A stretch of 64,000 bases of DNA from Geobacter sp. UBA2189 (GTDB lineage: Bacteria; Desulfobacterota; Desulfuromonadia; Geobacterales; Pseudopelobacteraceae). The stretch covers positions 1 to 64,000 of the forward strand of contig DCVL01000007.1 of assembly GCA_002328035.1 (NCBI GenBank), given 5' to 3'. Below the pieces are notes generated by a model. The model was given only the letters and a program-made list of their open reading frames with translations. It searched no databases and was not told the DNA's origin. The position numbers and the translations under genes are program-made. The first letter of the stretch is position 1. The number at the start of each line of letters is the position of its first letter. Positions 7,190 to 15,980 of this stretch are shown in pieces.

Positions 7190-8698
7190 ATGAAAAGAAT
7201 TATCGCGGTATATTCGTTGTTTCTGCTTCTTGCCTTGACTCTGTTGGCAGGATGCAGCGGCGATTCAAGTCCCGGCACTACTGCGTTAAATGCTAACAAT
7301 ATCAACTTTATTTTTGTGGTAAGCCCGGATCTGGCCTATAACACACCCGGAGATGTCCAGCCGGATACGGCAAACCTTACCAGTCAGGGACTTAATCGCT
7401 CACTTATGCTGGCTACCTACTTGAAACAGCAGGTGCTGGGGGGGGAGAATGTGACCAGCATCTACACTATCTCGCCGATGAGTCACCTACAGACCGCCAA
7501 CAACTATCCTGACATGACGGCAATCGGCTTCATCCAGCAGTTTGCCCTGCTCAACCAGATAACACTGCATGTTGACGGGAACGGGAGCACCTATACCGGT
7601 AACAACTACCCTGTCAATGTGTCCTATGCCATAAAGGAGGGAGTGCCGAACGGCGTTGCCACTCCGCCAGCCTATTGCACAAACTGCAGTGGCCTGGATT
7701 TCAACAATGCCGCAGAAATTAACGACACCCTGGTGGCAGGGATCATCGACAGGAAAACTCCGGGCTTTTATGTTTTCTCCGCTCCCTGGGAGACGGTCAG
7801 GGCAATGCTGCTAAAAATCAACACCCGGTACGGCTATAACCTGAATCTGCCCACTGCCTATAATGGTTCCAATTACGTCTATGCGGTATCAGTACCGATA
7901 TCCGGAAAAACCAGCCTGATCACCTACAACAGCAATCTGACCCCTCCGGCAACCTATCCCGCACTCCCGTCACCAGTGCCGAGTGCGGCATGCACAAACA
8001 AGTGCCAGCCTTATTTCAGCACGGTGCTGACCGGTGGCGTGAATGGTGTTTCAATTCCATTAGGAATAAACACCAATTCAACGATATACCTTGTCCGCCA
8101 TGCAGAGGCACATCCCGACCCCACGTTTGGATTTGATAACGGCAACTACGTGGCTGCAGGTCAATGGCGGGCACTATCCCTTGCCACTACGCTGAAGGGA
8201 AAAATTAATCCTGATCTGGTGTATTCGATTGATCCTGCCGGCATGTGGTATCCCAATCGTGATCTCAATGTTTCGTATGTCAGACCCGCACTCACCGTAC
8301 TGCCCTACGCTATCGCTAATAATCTGCCCTATTACCTGGCAGCAAGCATATCTTTTGGAACATCAATTGACCCGACAGATCTAACCATAGCGAATAATAC
8401 CAGCAGTTTTTTCTTTACCGGCGGCACCTTTACCAACAAAACCGTGCTGGTGGCCTGGGAATCCGGGCATATCAGACCGATATTAAATGCTCTTATGAGC
8501 AGCTATGGAGTCAGCAGCGACAAGCTACTGCCGACTAGTGCGGCGCCGCCTGGTATACCGGCAGGTGGTTGGCCTTCTGAAGACTACGACACCATCTGGA
8601 CCGTGATCTTTGATGCTCAAGGCAATCTGACCGTACACAATGCCTTGTGCGAAGGGATTGATTCTTCGAAGCTGCCTGCTACGGCACCGCTGTTCTGA
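7190..8698 (+). CDS. lipoprotein with two histidine-phosphatase-like halves
   Basis: Envelope lipoprotein of 502 residues (LTLLAGC, lipid cysteine 22); the ATG at 7190 follows TATGGAGG. The C-terminal half has the histidine phosphatase signature IYLVRHAEAHP (catalytic His 304) and a distal WESGHIRP (His 427). The N-terminal half follows the same plan but is degenerate: INFIFVVSPDLAYNTPGD stands where the RHG motif should be, SQGLNRSLMLATYL matches AAGQWRALSLATTL, and SAPWETV replaces the distal block with no histidine. A dead first domain and a live second domain are inferred. It is followed by a paralogue at 8733, in a run of exported phosphatases. Confidence 0.75.
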   Translation: MKRIIAVYSLFLLLALTLLAGCSGDSSPGTTALNANNINFIFVVSPDLAYNTPGDVQPDTANLTSQGLNRSLMLATYLKQQVLGGENVTSIYTISPMSHLQTANNYPDMTAIGFIQQFALLNQITLHVDGNGSTYTGNNYPVNVSYAIKEGVPNGVATPPAYCTNCSGLDFNNAAEINDTLVAGIIDRKTPGFYVFSAPWETVRAMLLKINTRYGYNLNLPTAYNGSNYVYAVSVPISGKTSLITYNSNLTPPATYPALPSPVPSAACTNKCQPYFSTVLTGGVNGVSIPLGINTNSTIYLVRHAEAHPDPTFGFDNGNYVAAGQWRALSLATTLKGKINPDLVYSIDPAGMWYPNRDLNVSYVRPALTVLPYAIANNLPYYLAASISFGTSIDPTDLTIANNTSSFFFTGGTFTNKTVLVAWESGHIRPILNALMSSYGVSSDKLLPTSAAPPGIPAGGWPSEDYDTIWTVIFDAQGNLTVHNALCEGIDSSKLPATAPLF

Positions 8699-8732
8699 TA
8701 AGCGGATAAACCCTCAAAGAAAGAGGACCACT

Positions 8733-10193
8733 ATGAAACGTTTTACTGTTGTCTGTTCACTGTTCCTGATGATTGCCCTGACGCTGCTGGCAGGATGCGG
8801 AGGCAGCTCCAGTTCTGCTCCCGGCAATGCGTTGAGCGCGGACAATATCAATCTGATCTTCGTGGTTACCCCTGATCTTGTCTATAACACGCCCGGTGAT
8901 ATTCAGCCGGACACGGCAAACTTAACCAGTCAGGGGCTTAATCGCTCGTTGCAGATGGCTACCTACCTGAAACAGCAGCTGTTGGGCGGACAAAACGTGA
9001 CCCGGATTTTCACGATTCAGCCGATGTCCCATTTGCAAACCGCAAACAACTATCCTGACATGGCGGCAATTACCTATATTCAGCAGTTTGCCATGCTTAA
9101 CCAGGTCACCCTGACAGGGGCGGGCGGGTACAATTCGCCCCTTTACACTGGTAACAGTTTTCCGTTAAATGCATCCTATGCAGACCCGGCCCTGGGTCAG
9201 CAGGCGTTGCCGTATCAAGGGCTGGAATTTAGTGCTACCAGTGTTAACAACAAAGTCGTATTGGGCACTCTTCTCTATTTCAATATTCCGGGTTTCTATG
9301 TTTTTTCTGCGCCCTGGGAAACCATCAACAGCCTGATGGCTGAGCTTAAGACACAGTACACAAATTTGACGCTGCCCACGGCCTTTACAGGCCCCAATCA
9401 GGTCTATGCAATCTCTATCAAACCAAAGACAGCAACCACAGCAGCAAGCGCCAGTCTGATTACCTTTAACAGTAAGCTGTCCCCGTCTGCCAGCTACCCG
9501 GTATTGCCTGCGCCGGTGGCAAGCGCAGCATGTCCGGGCGCTACTACAACGCCTGCGCTTTTCAACATCACTGCATCAGCCGGAGCTGCTACAACAGGAA
9601 TCAACACCAACCAGACCATGTATCTGATCCGGCACGCTGAGGCGCATCCTTGGAGCGGATGGGATGACGGCAACTATGTGGCTGCAGGGCAATGGCGCGC
9701 ACTTGCTCTGCCCAATGCACTGAAAGACAAGCTCAACCCGGTTCCGTCAATGGTCTACTCCATTGACCCGGCACAGGTATACCCCGGTGCTTTAACCATA
9801 GCGGGGAATTCTAACTTTTCCTATGTCAGGCCTGCATTGACCGTTGCGCCGTACGCGATTGCCAATAACCTGCCTTATTATCTGGTTTCTGAGTTTGAGC
9901 TGTTTGATGCGACTTCTCCTGCGGACACAGTCCAGTATTTTTTCTTTAACCCACAGTTCACTGGTAAAACCATCCTGTTGGCATGGGAGCATGCCCACTT
10001 CCCGCCAATAATTGATGCACTGCTTGGAAAATACCCAAGTCCCAGTTCCTCCAAGGCCCCTTCCTGGCCGGGCGCTGACTACGACACGATCTGGACCGTG
10101 AAGTTGGATGCTCAAGGTAATCTGACCGTACATAATGCCTTGTGTGAAGGAATTGATTCTGCGAAGTTGCCGGTTACAGCACCACAATTCTAA
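8733..10193 (+). CDS. lipoprotein with two histidine-phosphatase-like halves, paralogue
   Basis: Lipoprotein of 486 residues (LTLLAGC, Cys 22), tandem paralogue of the 7190 gene 34 bases upstream. The start follows AAAGAGGACC. The active-site block is MYLIRHAEAHP (His 301) with a distal LLAWEHAHFPP. The N-terminal half again lacks the catalytic motif (LIFVVTPDLVYNTPGD) while keeping SQGLNRSLQMATYL and SAPWETI. Both copies end with the same stretch (LTVHNALCEGIDS-KLP-TAP-F), so duplication is clear. Loss of the first catalytic site in both copies suggests it predates the duplication. Substrate unknown. Confidence 0.75.
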   Translation: MKRFTVVCSLFLMIALTLLAGCGGSSSSAPGNALSADNINLIFVVTPDLVYNTPGDIQPDTANLTSQGLNRSLQMATYLKQQLLGGQNVTRIFTIQPMSHLQTANNYPDMAAITYIQQFAMLNQVTLTGAGGYNSPLYTGNSFPLNASYADPALGQQALPYQGLEFSATSVNNKVVLGTLLYFNIPGFYVFSAPWETINSLMAELKTQYTNLTLPTAFTGPNQVYAISIKPKTATTAASASLITFNSKLSPSASYPVLPAPVASAACPGATTTPALFNITASAGAATTGINTNQTMYLIRHAEAHPWSGWDDGNYVAAGQWRALALPNALKDKLNPVPSMVYSIDPAQVYPGALTIAGNSNFSYVRPALTVAPYAIANNLPYYLVSEFELFDATSPADTVQYFFFNPQFTGKTILLAWEHAHFPPIIDALLGKYPSPSSSKAPSWPGADYDTIWTVKLDAQGNLTVHNALCEGIDSAKLPVTAPQF

Positions 10194-10213
10194 AAATAAA
10201 AAGGAGCCATGTT

Positions 10214-12064
10214 ATGACGAACAATGATCCAACAAAGTTTGGAGAACTTTCGCGACGGGATTTTGTGAAATATTCAGCAGGCACAGTTGCCTGTATGTAT
10301 CTGACCACGTTGAACATCGGCTGTGGCAGCTCAAGTTCTCAAGTTGCCCAATGGCCGATCTCGAATACGGTCTATACTACCGCAGAACAGCAGATCCTGC
10401 CGGTTCCGGTCTCAGCAAGCGCGCCACAGATCGCACCCAAAGACCTGACCCTGTACACCCAGTACAATTACAGTTCATGGACAAGGGGAACAGGGCTGAC
10501 GCATACGGTATGGGAGACCATGGCGACAAAAGCGCCCAATGTTGCCCACCTGCTGTCTTTTTTCACCATAACCGATGTGCATATTGCTGATAAGGAATCC
10601 CCGGCCCAGCCGCTGTATTACGAGTGGAGCCAAGCTGCAGACTCAACAACAATGAATTCGTCGGCCTATTCGCCGGTTGTACTTGCAACCACCCACGTGC
10701 TTGATGCTGCCATGCAGACAATCAATGCCGTACACAAAAAATCACCGTTTGACTTCGGGATCGGGCTGGGTGATGCCTGCAACAACACCCAGTATAACGA
10801 GTTGCGCTGGTATATTGACGTGATTGACGGCAAGGTTATCACCCCCAGTTCCGGCGATCATATCGGGGCCAACACCATTGATTACCAGAAGCCGTTCCAG
10901 GCTGCCGGACTGGACAAGTCAATCCAGTTTTACCAGGTTCTGGGTAACCATGATCAGTTCTGGATGGGATCCTGTTTTGAAGAGGAAAAATTTCAGGTGG
11001 GTCATATCTCAAGTGCCATAATGACTACGGATAACTCAGAGAACAGCGCAGGGTCGCCATGTCAGGGTATGGGCAAAAATGTCTTTTATGAGGGCGTGAT
11101 TGATGGCTCAGATCCACTGGGGTCGGTTATCAAGTCCGGGCCGGTAGGAAATTATTCTACACCACCTACCGTTGTTGCCGATCCTAATCGTAGGTCACTT
11201 TCAACCCTGACCTCCTCAAGCCAGAACTGGATACAGGAATTTTTTACCACCACATCAACCCCGGTGGGGCATGGCTTTCATCTGGTTGCATCCAACCCGA
11301 ATATTAACCTGGTTCCAGTCAGCGATAGAGCCAGCTTTGCCTGCTACAGCTTTCTGCCCAAGGCAAACATCCCGATCAAGATGATTGTGCTGGATGATAC
11401 CTGCAAGGGGACTGGCCAGCCAAACTACGCCGGAGGCGCTCTTGACCAGATCCGCCTGGACTGGCTCAAAAGCGAGCTGCAGGCCGGACAGGACAATAAC
11501 CAGTTGATGATTATTGCCGCCCATATTCCGTTTAACGTGTACACAAATCTGGTGACTGATCCAACCCAGGTGGACTCAAGTCCTGAACGTATGCACCTGT
11601 TTCTCCCGACGCCCTTTTCCGTTGTTAATGATTACCCAACATCAAGTGGCACTTCTCAATCATTGCTTGACATACTCCAAGGCTATCCGAACCTGATTAT
11701 GTGGATTGCCGGGCACCGTCATATGAATACGGTCACACCTCAGATTCACCCCACTGATCCGACTCGCAGTTTCTGGGAGGTTGAGACCTCATCACTGCGG
11801 GATTTCCCGCAGCAGTTCCGTACCTTTAAAATTTACCGTAACAGCAACAACACGGTCTCAATCGTCATTACCAACGTTGATCCGGCAGTTTCAACAGCAT
11901 CTCCGGCAACAACATCACGGGGCAACGCCATTGCCACGGCTCGGATCACCGCAAATGTACAGATTAGTGATGCTACGTCTCACTCGATAAATGCTGAACT
12001 GGTGGTGCAATTAACTCCAGCAATGCAGACGGTAATTGCCAATGCAGGAACGCCGATAGTGTAG
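10214..12064 (+). CDS. Tat-exported metallophosphoesterase, TIGR03768-like
   Basis: Exported phosphoesterase of 616 residues. The Tat signal (LSRRDFVKYSAG, Arg 14-15) closely resembles that of the 5326 product. The catalytic domain has FFTITDVHIADKES, GIGLGDACNNTQYNE, a canonical LGNHDQFW, AAHIPFNVYTN and WIAGHRHMNTV, the order expected for calcineurin-like enzymes. The long inserts and overall plan recall the TIGR03768 (RPA4764-type) family, a recollection and not a computed match. AAGGAG lies seven bases before the ATG. It is the last gene of the phosphatase island and follows the lipoprotein at 8733 by 20 bases. Confidence 0.8.
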   Translation: MTNNDPTKFGELSRRDFVKYSAGTVACMYLTTLNIGCGSSSSQVAQWPISNTVYTTAEQQILPVPVSASAPQIAPKDLTLYTQYNYSSWTRGTGLTHTVWETMATKAPNVAHLLSFFTITDVHIADKESPAQPLYYEWSQAADSTTMNSSAYSPVVLATTHVLDAAMQTINAVHKKSPFDFGIGLGDACNNTQYNELRWYIDVIDGKVITPSSGDHIGANTIDYQKPFQAAGLDKSIQFYQVLGNHDQFWMGSCFEEEKFQVGHISSAIMTTDNSENSAGSPCQGMGKNVFYEGVIDGSDPLGSVIKSGPVGNYSTPPTVVADPNRRSLSTLTSSSQNWIQEFFTTTSTPVGHGFHLVASNPNINLVPVSDRASFACYSFLPKANIPIKMIVLDDTCKGTGQPNYAGGALDQIRLDWLKSELQAGQDNNQLMIIAAHIPFNVYTNLVTDPTQVDSSPERMHLFLPTPFSVVNDYPTSSGTSQSLLDILQGYPNLIMWIAGHRHMNTVTPQIHPTDPTRSFWEVETSSLRDFPQQFRTFKIYRNSNNTVSIVITNVDPAVSTASPATTSRGNAIATARITANVQISDATSHSINAELVVQLTPAMQTVIANAGTPIV

Positions 12065-12086
12065 GGGCGGGTTTCAAACCCGCCCC
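12064..12086. repeat. perfect hairpin at gene end
   Basis: GGGGCGGGTTT and AAACCCGCCCC form an 11-base perfect palindrome around one base, starting in the stop codon of the phosphoesterase gene. There is no T-run after it, so it is better called a dispersed repeat than a classical terminator. Confidence 0.6.
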
Positions 12087-12205
12087 TGTCGTGGGCATAA
12101 ACAGATAGGGAGGCACAGGGGTAAGGTCTTGAAATATCAATCATCTTGGAAACCTGATCCGATATGACCCCACAGTTTTTTGCAGTTTTTTGTTAATGCT
12201 GGTCG

Positions 12206-12349
12206 GTAACTATTCAGCAATTTTTTTAAAATTATTGTCATTCCCGAGGGTTTAATCGGGAATCCAGATTTTGACTTTATAGATCCCCGATAGAATCATT
12301 CGGGGATGACAGGTTTTTTTGAATGTTCTGTTGATTATGCTGAATAGTT
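12206..12349. mobile_element. MITE-like insertion with target duplication
   Basis: The insertion is defined by comparison with the second copy near 29750. It has terminal inverted repeats TAACTATTCAGCA and TGCTGAATAGTTA and is flanked by AATGCTGGTCG on both sides (12195-12205 and 12350-12360), a target duplication of about 11 bases. An inner imperfect palindrome (TGTCATTCCCGA and TCGGGGATGACA) fills most of the 144 bases. There is no coding capacity, so a transposase must act in trans. Confidence 0.8.
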
Positions 12350-12521
12350 AATGCTGGTCGTTCTTCTGAAATCCATATAGCAGAATTTGGCTTGACATGT
12401 TAGAGAAAGACTTCCCTCTCGATTTACCTGTCGACGGGGCTCGATGGCAGTAAAAATAACATATATGCATGGCATTGAACGCTTCCAAATAAATAGACCG
12501 AAAAAAGCAGGAGGTATTCCA

Positions 12522-12712
12522 ATGATTTTCAGCTCTTTTGTACTGTCCATCACTGCACTGTCTACGATTTCCGTGGGCATGATGGCGCCTGAATTTGAAG
12601 TGTTTTCAACGGATGGCCGACAATTATCCCTCTCGGAGCTTAGAAAAGATGGCTCCGTAATGCTTGTATTCCTGCGCGGCTTCGGCTGACCCTTCGCGAG
12701 AAAACATCTGGG
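12522..12712 (+). pseudogene. truncated selenoprotein peroxiredoxin gene
   Basis: 5' fragment of the gene found intact at 29929-30432. It has the same AGGAGG ribosome site and ATG, the same 55 codons apart from a few changes, and the in-frame TGA (12687-12689) at the active-site position. The copy ends in the middle of the SECIS-like hairpin: the left arm CATCTG and two loop bases remain, then the RAYT element end follows. Without the hairpin the TGA should act as a plain stop, giving a 55-residue dead product. Confidence 0.85.
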
Positions 12713-13464
12713 GGAAACTAGGGACACTTCCCGTATTTAATATTGCTTTTGCCTACACTTCTGTAATAATATTCCATTCATGCCACGAATTGCCCGCATC
12801 ATAGCCACCGGCTATCCGCATCACCTCACCCAACGCGGCAACAATCGCGCCACGGTGTTCTTTGACGACGAAGACCGACAGACCTACTTGAAACTGCTCC
12901 TGAAATACACCCGTAAATATCATGTGGCCATATGGGCATACTGTCTGATGAACAGCCATCTGCATCTGCTGGCCATACCAGAGACTGAAACTGGACTTGC
13001 GCGAGGGATCGGCCTGACCAACATGCTGTACACCCAGTACCTGAATCGCAAGTTAGGGCAATCGGGACGTATCTGGCAAAACCGTTTCTTTTCGTGTCTT
13101 GTCGAGAACAATCAATACCTGTGGGCTGTAGCGCGTTATATAGAGCGCAATCCGGTGAAGGCTGGGCTTGCGACATGCGCACAGGAGTATCGCTGGTCCA
13201 GCGCTGTCGCGCATGTAACGGAACATAACGATTTACTGCTGGCAGAGGAGTCTTGGCTTGCTCCTGAAGAACGGGACAGATATGTGCAATTTCTCAGAGA
13301 CGAGGATGAAAAAACAGACGCAGGTATCCGTCGTGCCACTCGAACCGGTCGACCGTTCGGATCGGAGGAGTTTATCGACCAGATGGAACAGATCCTGAAC
13401 CAGAGATTGCGTCCGAAATCACCGGGGCGACCACGAAAAACTGGAAAGCGTCCCTAATTTTTCC
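12711..13464 (+). mobile_element. RAYT (Y1/IS200-like) element
   Basis: Single-gene element bounded by imperfect inverted repeats, GGGGAAACTAGGGACACTTC on the left (from 12711) and its counterpart containing GCGTCCCTAATTTTTCC on the right (13448-13464). It encloses a full-length Y1-type transposase. It abuts the truncated peroxiredoxin fragment, so its arrival or a later deletion probably removed the rest of that copy. Confidence 0.7.
12780..13457 (+). CDS. REP-associated tyrosine transposase (Y1_Tnp)
   Basis: HUH-type transposase of 225 residues, full length for RAYT proteins. Motifs in order: MPRIARIIATGYPHHLTQRG at the start, the histidine pair in NSHLHLLAIP, RIWQNRFFSCLV, and YIERNPVKAGL containing the probable catalytic tyrosine. 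These enzymes cut single-stranded DNA at REP-type palindromes. All expected blocks are intact, so it may be active. Its end overlaps the right terminal repeat of the element. The many short palindromes in this window are possible substrates. Confidence 0.9.
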   Translation: MPRIARIIATGYPHHLTQRGNNRATVFFDDEDRQTYLKLLLKYTRKYHVAIWAYCLMNSHLHLLAIPETETGLARGIGLTNMLYTQYLNRKLGQSGRIWQNRFFSCLVENNQYLWAVARYIERNPVKAGLATCAQEYRWSSAVAHVTEHNDLLLAEESWLAPEERDRYVQFLRDEDEKTDAGIRRATRTGRPFGSEEFIDQMEQILNQRLRPKSPGRPRKTGKRP

Positions 13465-13523
13465 TCTAGTTTTTCTTGGTTTTCCCCCTTACGGTTCAAT
13501 GCGTAGTTTCCTCGTTGATAAAG

Positions 13524-14633
13524 TCAATCCTCAAACTCATCATGGATCTTCTCAAAGATCGATCTGCATGACCTGAACGCCTCCAAAACGTGCGGATCAA
13601 AGTGCCCCGGCATCGTGCGCCCGTCCCCCTCGGTGATTATGGTATATGTTTTCGCCTCGTCGAAGGCGGGTTTGTACGGTCGCGCACTGCGAAGGGCGTC
13701 ATACTGGTCGGCCAGCATGGTGATCCTGCCTGAAAGCGGTATGGCATCACCGGCCAGCCCGTGCGGATAACCGCTGCCGTCCCAACGTTCGTGGTGGGCG
13801 CCTGCCAACTCCATCCCCATTTGAACAAACTCATTGGGATACTTCTCCATCACCGAAGCAAGTGCATTCGCCCCCACCATCGGGTGTTTCTTCATGATTT
13901 CGAACTCTTCCGCAGTCAGCGCTCCCGGTTTGCGCAAGATGCTGTCCGGGATGGCAACCTTTCCGATATCATGCATCGGGCTCGCATGAAAGATGTCCTC
14001 AATAAACTGATCATCTATGGCGGTTCCCAAAGCCCCATTCCCTGCCAATTTTTCGGCCAGAGCCTGACAGTAGCGCTGGACCCGCAAGAGGTGGTTGCCG
14101 GTCTCTTCGTCACGACATTCGGCCAGCTTTGCCAGCGCCAGGATAGTCGCCAGTTGCGCATCGGATATCTCTTTCACCTGGTCTGTCACCATCAGTTGCA
14201 GGTGGTGATTGTGCCGTTCCATCTCAAGCTGGAGCGCACGTAGCTTGAGATGGGTTGATAGGCGCGCCTCGACCTCTTCAATATGAAACGGCTTTGTCAG
14301 GTAGTCTACCCCCCCGACAGAAAATGCCTTGACCTTGTCCATGGTCTCACTGAGGGCGCTGATGAATATCACAGGGATGTCATGCAGATTCGCTTGCGCC
14401 TTCAGGCGTTCGCAGACTTCATAGCCATCCAGCTCCGGCATGGTGATGTCGAGCAGGATCAGATCAGGCGGAGAGGCGATTGCCGCCTGCAAGGCCAGCT
14501 TGCCGCTTGACACCGGCCTGACCTTGTAGCCGCGTTCTCTGAGCATGTCCGAAAGCATCTGTAGGTTTGCCGGGGTGTCATCAACAATCAGGATGTTCGG
14601 GGCAACGGCCCCGGAAATGAGTGGACGTATCAT
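13524..14633 (-). CDS. receiver-HD-GYP response regulator, c-di-GMP phosphodiesterase
   Basis: Two-domain protein of 369 residues. The receiver (ILIVDDTPANLQ, LILLDITMPELDG, KPF) is followed by a coiled linker and an HD-GYP domain with HASPMHDIGKVAIPD, KKHPMVGA, AHHERWDGSGYP and LADQYDALRS, the metal and substrate motifs of active c-di-GMP hydrolases. The ATG at 14633 follows CAGGAG at a good distance; the frame also opens at a GTG nine codons earlier without such a site. It is the last gene of the chemosensory and kinase operon and is its likely output, in the position where Wsp systems have the GGDEF protein WspR. Confidence 0.9.
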   Translation of the reverse strand: MIRPLISGAVAPNILIVDDTPANLQMLSDMLRERGYKVRPVSSGKLALQAAIASPPDLILLDITMPELDGYEVCERLKAQANLHDIPVIFISALSETMDKVKAFSVGGVDYLTKPFHIEEVEARLSTHLKLRALQLEMERHNHHLQLMVTDQVKEISDAQLATILALAKLAECRDEETGNHLLRVQRYCQALAEKLAGNGALGTAIDDQFIEDIFHASPMHDIGKVAIPDSILRKPGALTAEEFEIMKKHPMVGANALASVMEKYPNEFVQMGMELAGAHHERWDGSGYPHGLAGDAIPLSGRITMLADQYDALRSARPYKPAFDEAKTYTIITEGDGRTMPGHFDPHVLEAFRSCRSIFEKIHDEFED

Positions 14634-14687
14634 TGTTCTATCTCCTGCTATCTGATCCACCAGACTACAGCTTTTTGAATCTCGACG

Positions 14688-15980
14688 TCACTGCTCTACC
14701 ACCGGGATCTTGACGGTAAAGGTGGTTCCCCTGCCGATCTCGCTGACGACCTCGATCTCGCCACCATGTTTGTGGATGATATCCTGACAGATGGAAAGTC
14801 CTAATCCGGTTCCTTTGCCCACCATCTTGGTGGTGAAGAATGGTTCAAAGATACGCTGTCGAATATCATCAGGGATGCCGCAGCCGGTATCGCTGATGGC
14901 AACGAAGATCCATCCGTTCTCCTGCCGACTGCTCACGGTGATTTCGCCCTGCGTCTCAATTGCATGGGCAGCGTTGACGAGCAGGTTTATGAAAACCTGG
15001 CCGAGTTGCTGCGGATAGCAGATGGTTTGCGACAGTTCGCCCAACTCACGCCTGACGGTTGCCTTGTACTTCAGTTCGTTGTGAGCAATATCCAGGGCAC
15101 TTTCCAGGCATTGATTGATATCAGAGACGGTCTGCTCGGCGCTGTCAGTCCGTGAAAAACATTTCAGGTCCTGCACGATTTTCTTGATCCGATCTGCGCC
15201 ATCGCTGGAATCCTTGATCAGTTGGGGTAAATCCTGCAGGATTCGGTCGATTTTCAGCTTGTTGCGCCGGGCGGACAAATCCTCCGCCAGCAGGGGGGGG
15301 ATGCCGCCGGTCTTTATCGCCTTGTCCTGCTCTGAGATGAAGGTTGTCAACCGTTCGGCATACGTGTTCAATGACTCCAGATTGCTGGAGATAAAGCCGA
15401 CAGGGTTGTTGATCTCATGGGCAATGCCCGCCATCAACAGACCGATGGTGGCCATCTTTTCCTGGTGCAGCATCTGCTTTTGCGTCAATTTCAGCTCGTT
15501 ATAGGCGGTCTCAAGTTCAACGGTGCGTTCTTTGACCTGTTGTTCCAAGCGTTCGGCGTGGTCTCTGAGAAAATCCCCGTACTCCTTCACCTGCAGCAGG
15601 TTGCGCGTCCGAACAACAAGTTCCGTCTGATCAACCGGCTTGCTGATAAAATCATCCGCCCCTGCCTCAAGTCCTTTCAGGCGGGATTCCTTGTCGGTGA
15701 GCGCCGTTACCATAATAACCGGTATGTGGCGTGTCAGCGGGTTTCCCTTCAGCTTTGCACAGACCTGGAAACCGTCCATTCCCGGCATCATGACATCCAG
15801 CAAGATTAGGTCGGGCGGGTTGGTTGTCGCCGCCTGCAGAGCCAGCATGCCATCGGAGACAGGGCGCACCCTCCAGTATTGTTCCATGAGAATGTCGCAC
15901 AGCATCCGCAGATTGTCCGGGTTGTCGTCCACGATCAGGATATCGGGCGCCGTTTCTTTGGCAGTCGCGTTCTTCTTCAT
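14688..15980 (-). CDS. receiver-histidine kinase fusion
   Basis: Cytoplasmic signalling protein of 430 residues. An N-terminal receiver (ILIVDDNPDNLRML, LILLDVMMPGMDG, ISKPVDQ) is joined by a coiled coil to a kinase with GIAHEINNPVGFI (phospho-accepting His 188) and an ATPase domain (VFINLLVNAAHAI, DTGCGIP, GKGTGLGLSI). There are no membrane segments. Its ATG overlaps the stop of the upstream kinase gene by four bases, so the two are translationally coupled. It probably relays phosphate between the large kinases and the HD-GYP regulator downstream; this is inferred from position. Confidence 0.9.
   Translation of the reverse strand: MKKNATAKETAPDILIVDDNPDNLRMLCDILMEQYWRVRPVSDGMLALQAATTNPPDLILLDVMMPGMDGFQVCAKLKGNPLTRHIPVIMVTALTDKESRLKGLEAGADDFISKPVDQTELVVRTRNLLQVKEYGDFLRDHAERLEQQVKERTVELETAYNELKLTQKQMLHQEKMATIGLLMAGIAHEINNPVGFISSNLESLNTYAERLTTFISEQDKAIKTGGIPPLLAEDLSARRNKLKIDRILQDLPQLIKDSSDGADRIKKIVQDLKCFSRTDSAEQTVSDINQCLESALDIAHNELKYKATVRRELGELSQTICYPQQLGQVFINLLVNAAHAIETQGEITVSSRQENGWIFVAISDTGCGIPDDIRQRIFEPFFTTKMVGKGTGLGLSICQDIIHKHGGEIEVVSEIGRGTTFTVKIPVVEQ

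Larger units (their letters stand above)
12109..12712 (+). repeat. duplicated segment, copy A (matches 29587-30120)
   Basis: This stretch repeats 29587-30120 nearly base for base, from GGAGGCACAGGGG to AAAACATCTGGG. Relative to the other copy it lacks 84 bases (29618-29701 there), contains a 144-base insertion (12206-12349) and stops abruptly at 12712 where a RAYT element begins. It carries the upstream region and first third of the selenoprotein gene. Confidence 0.85.

Noticed and set aside
12064..12086. GC-rich hairpin after the phosphoesterase gene as a rho-independent terminator
   Set aside because: No T-run follows; it is better treated as a dispersed hairpin repeat.
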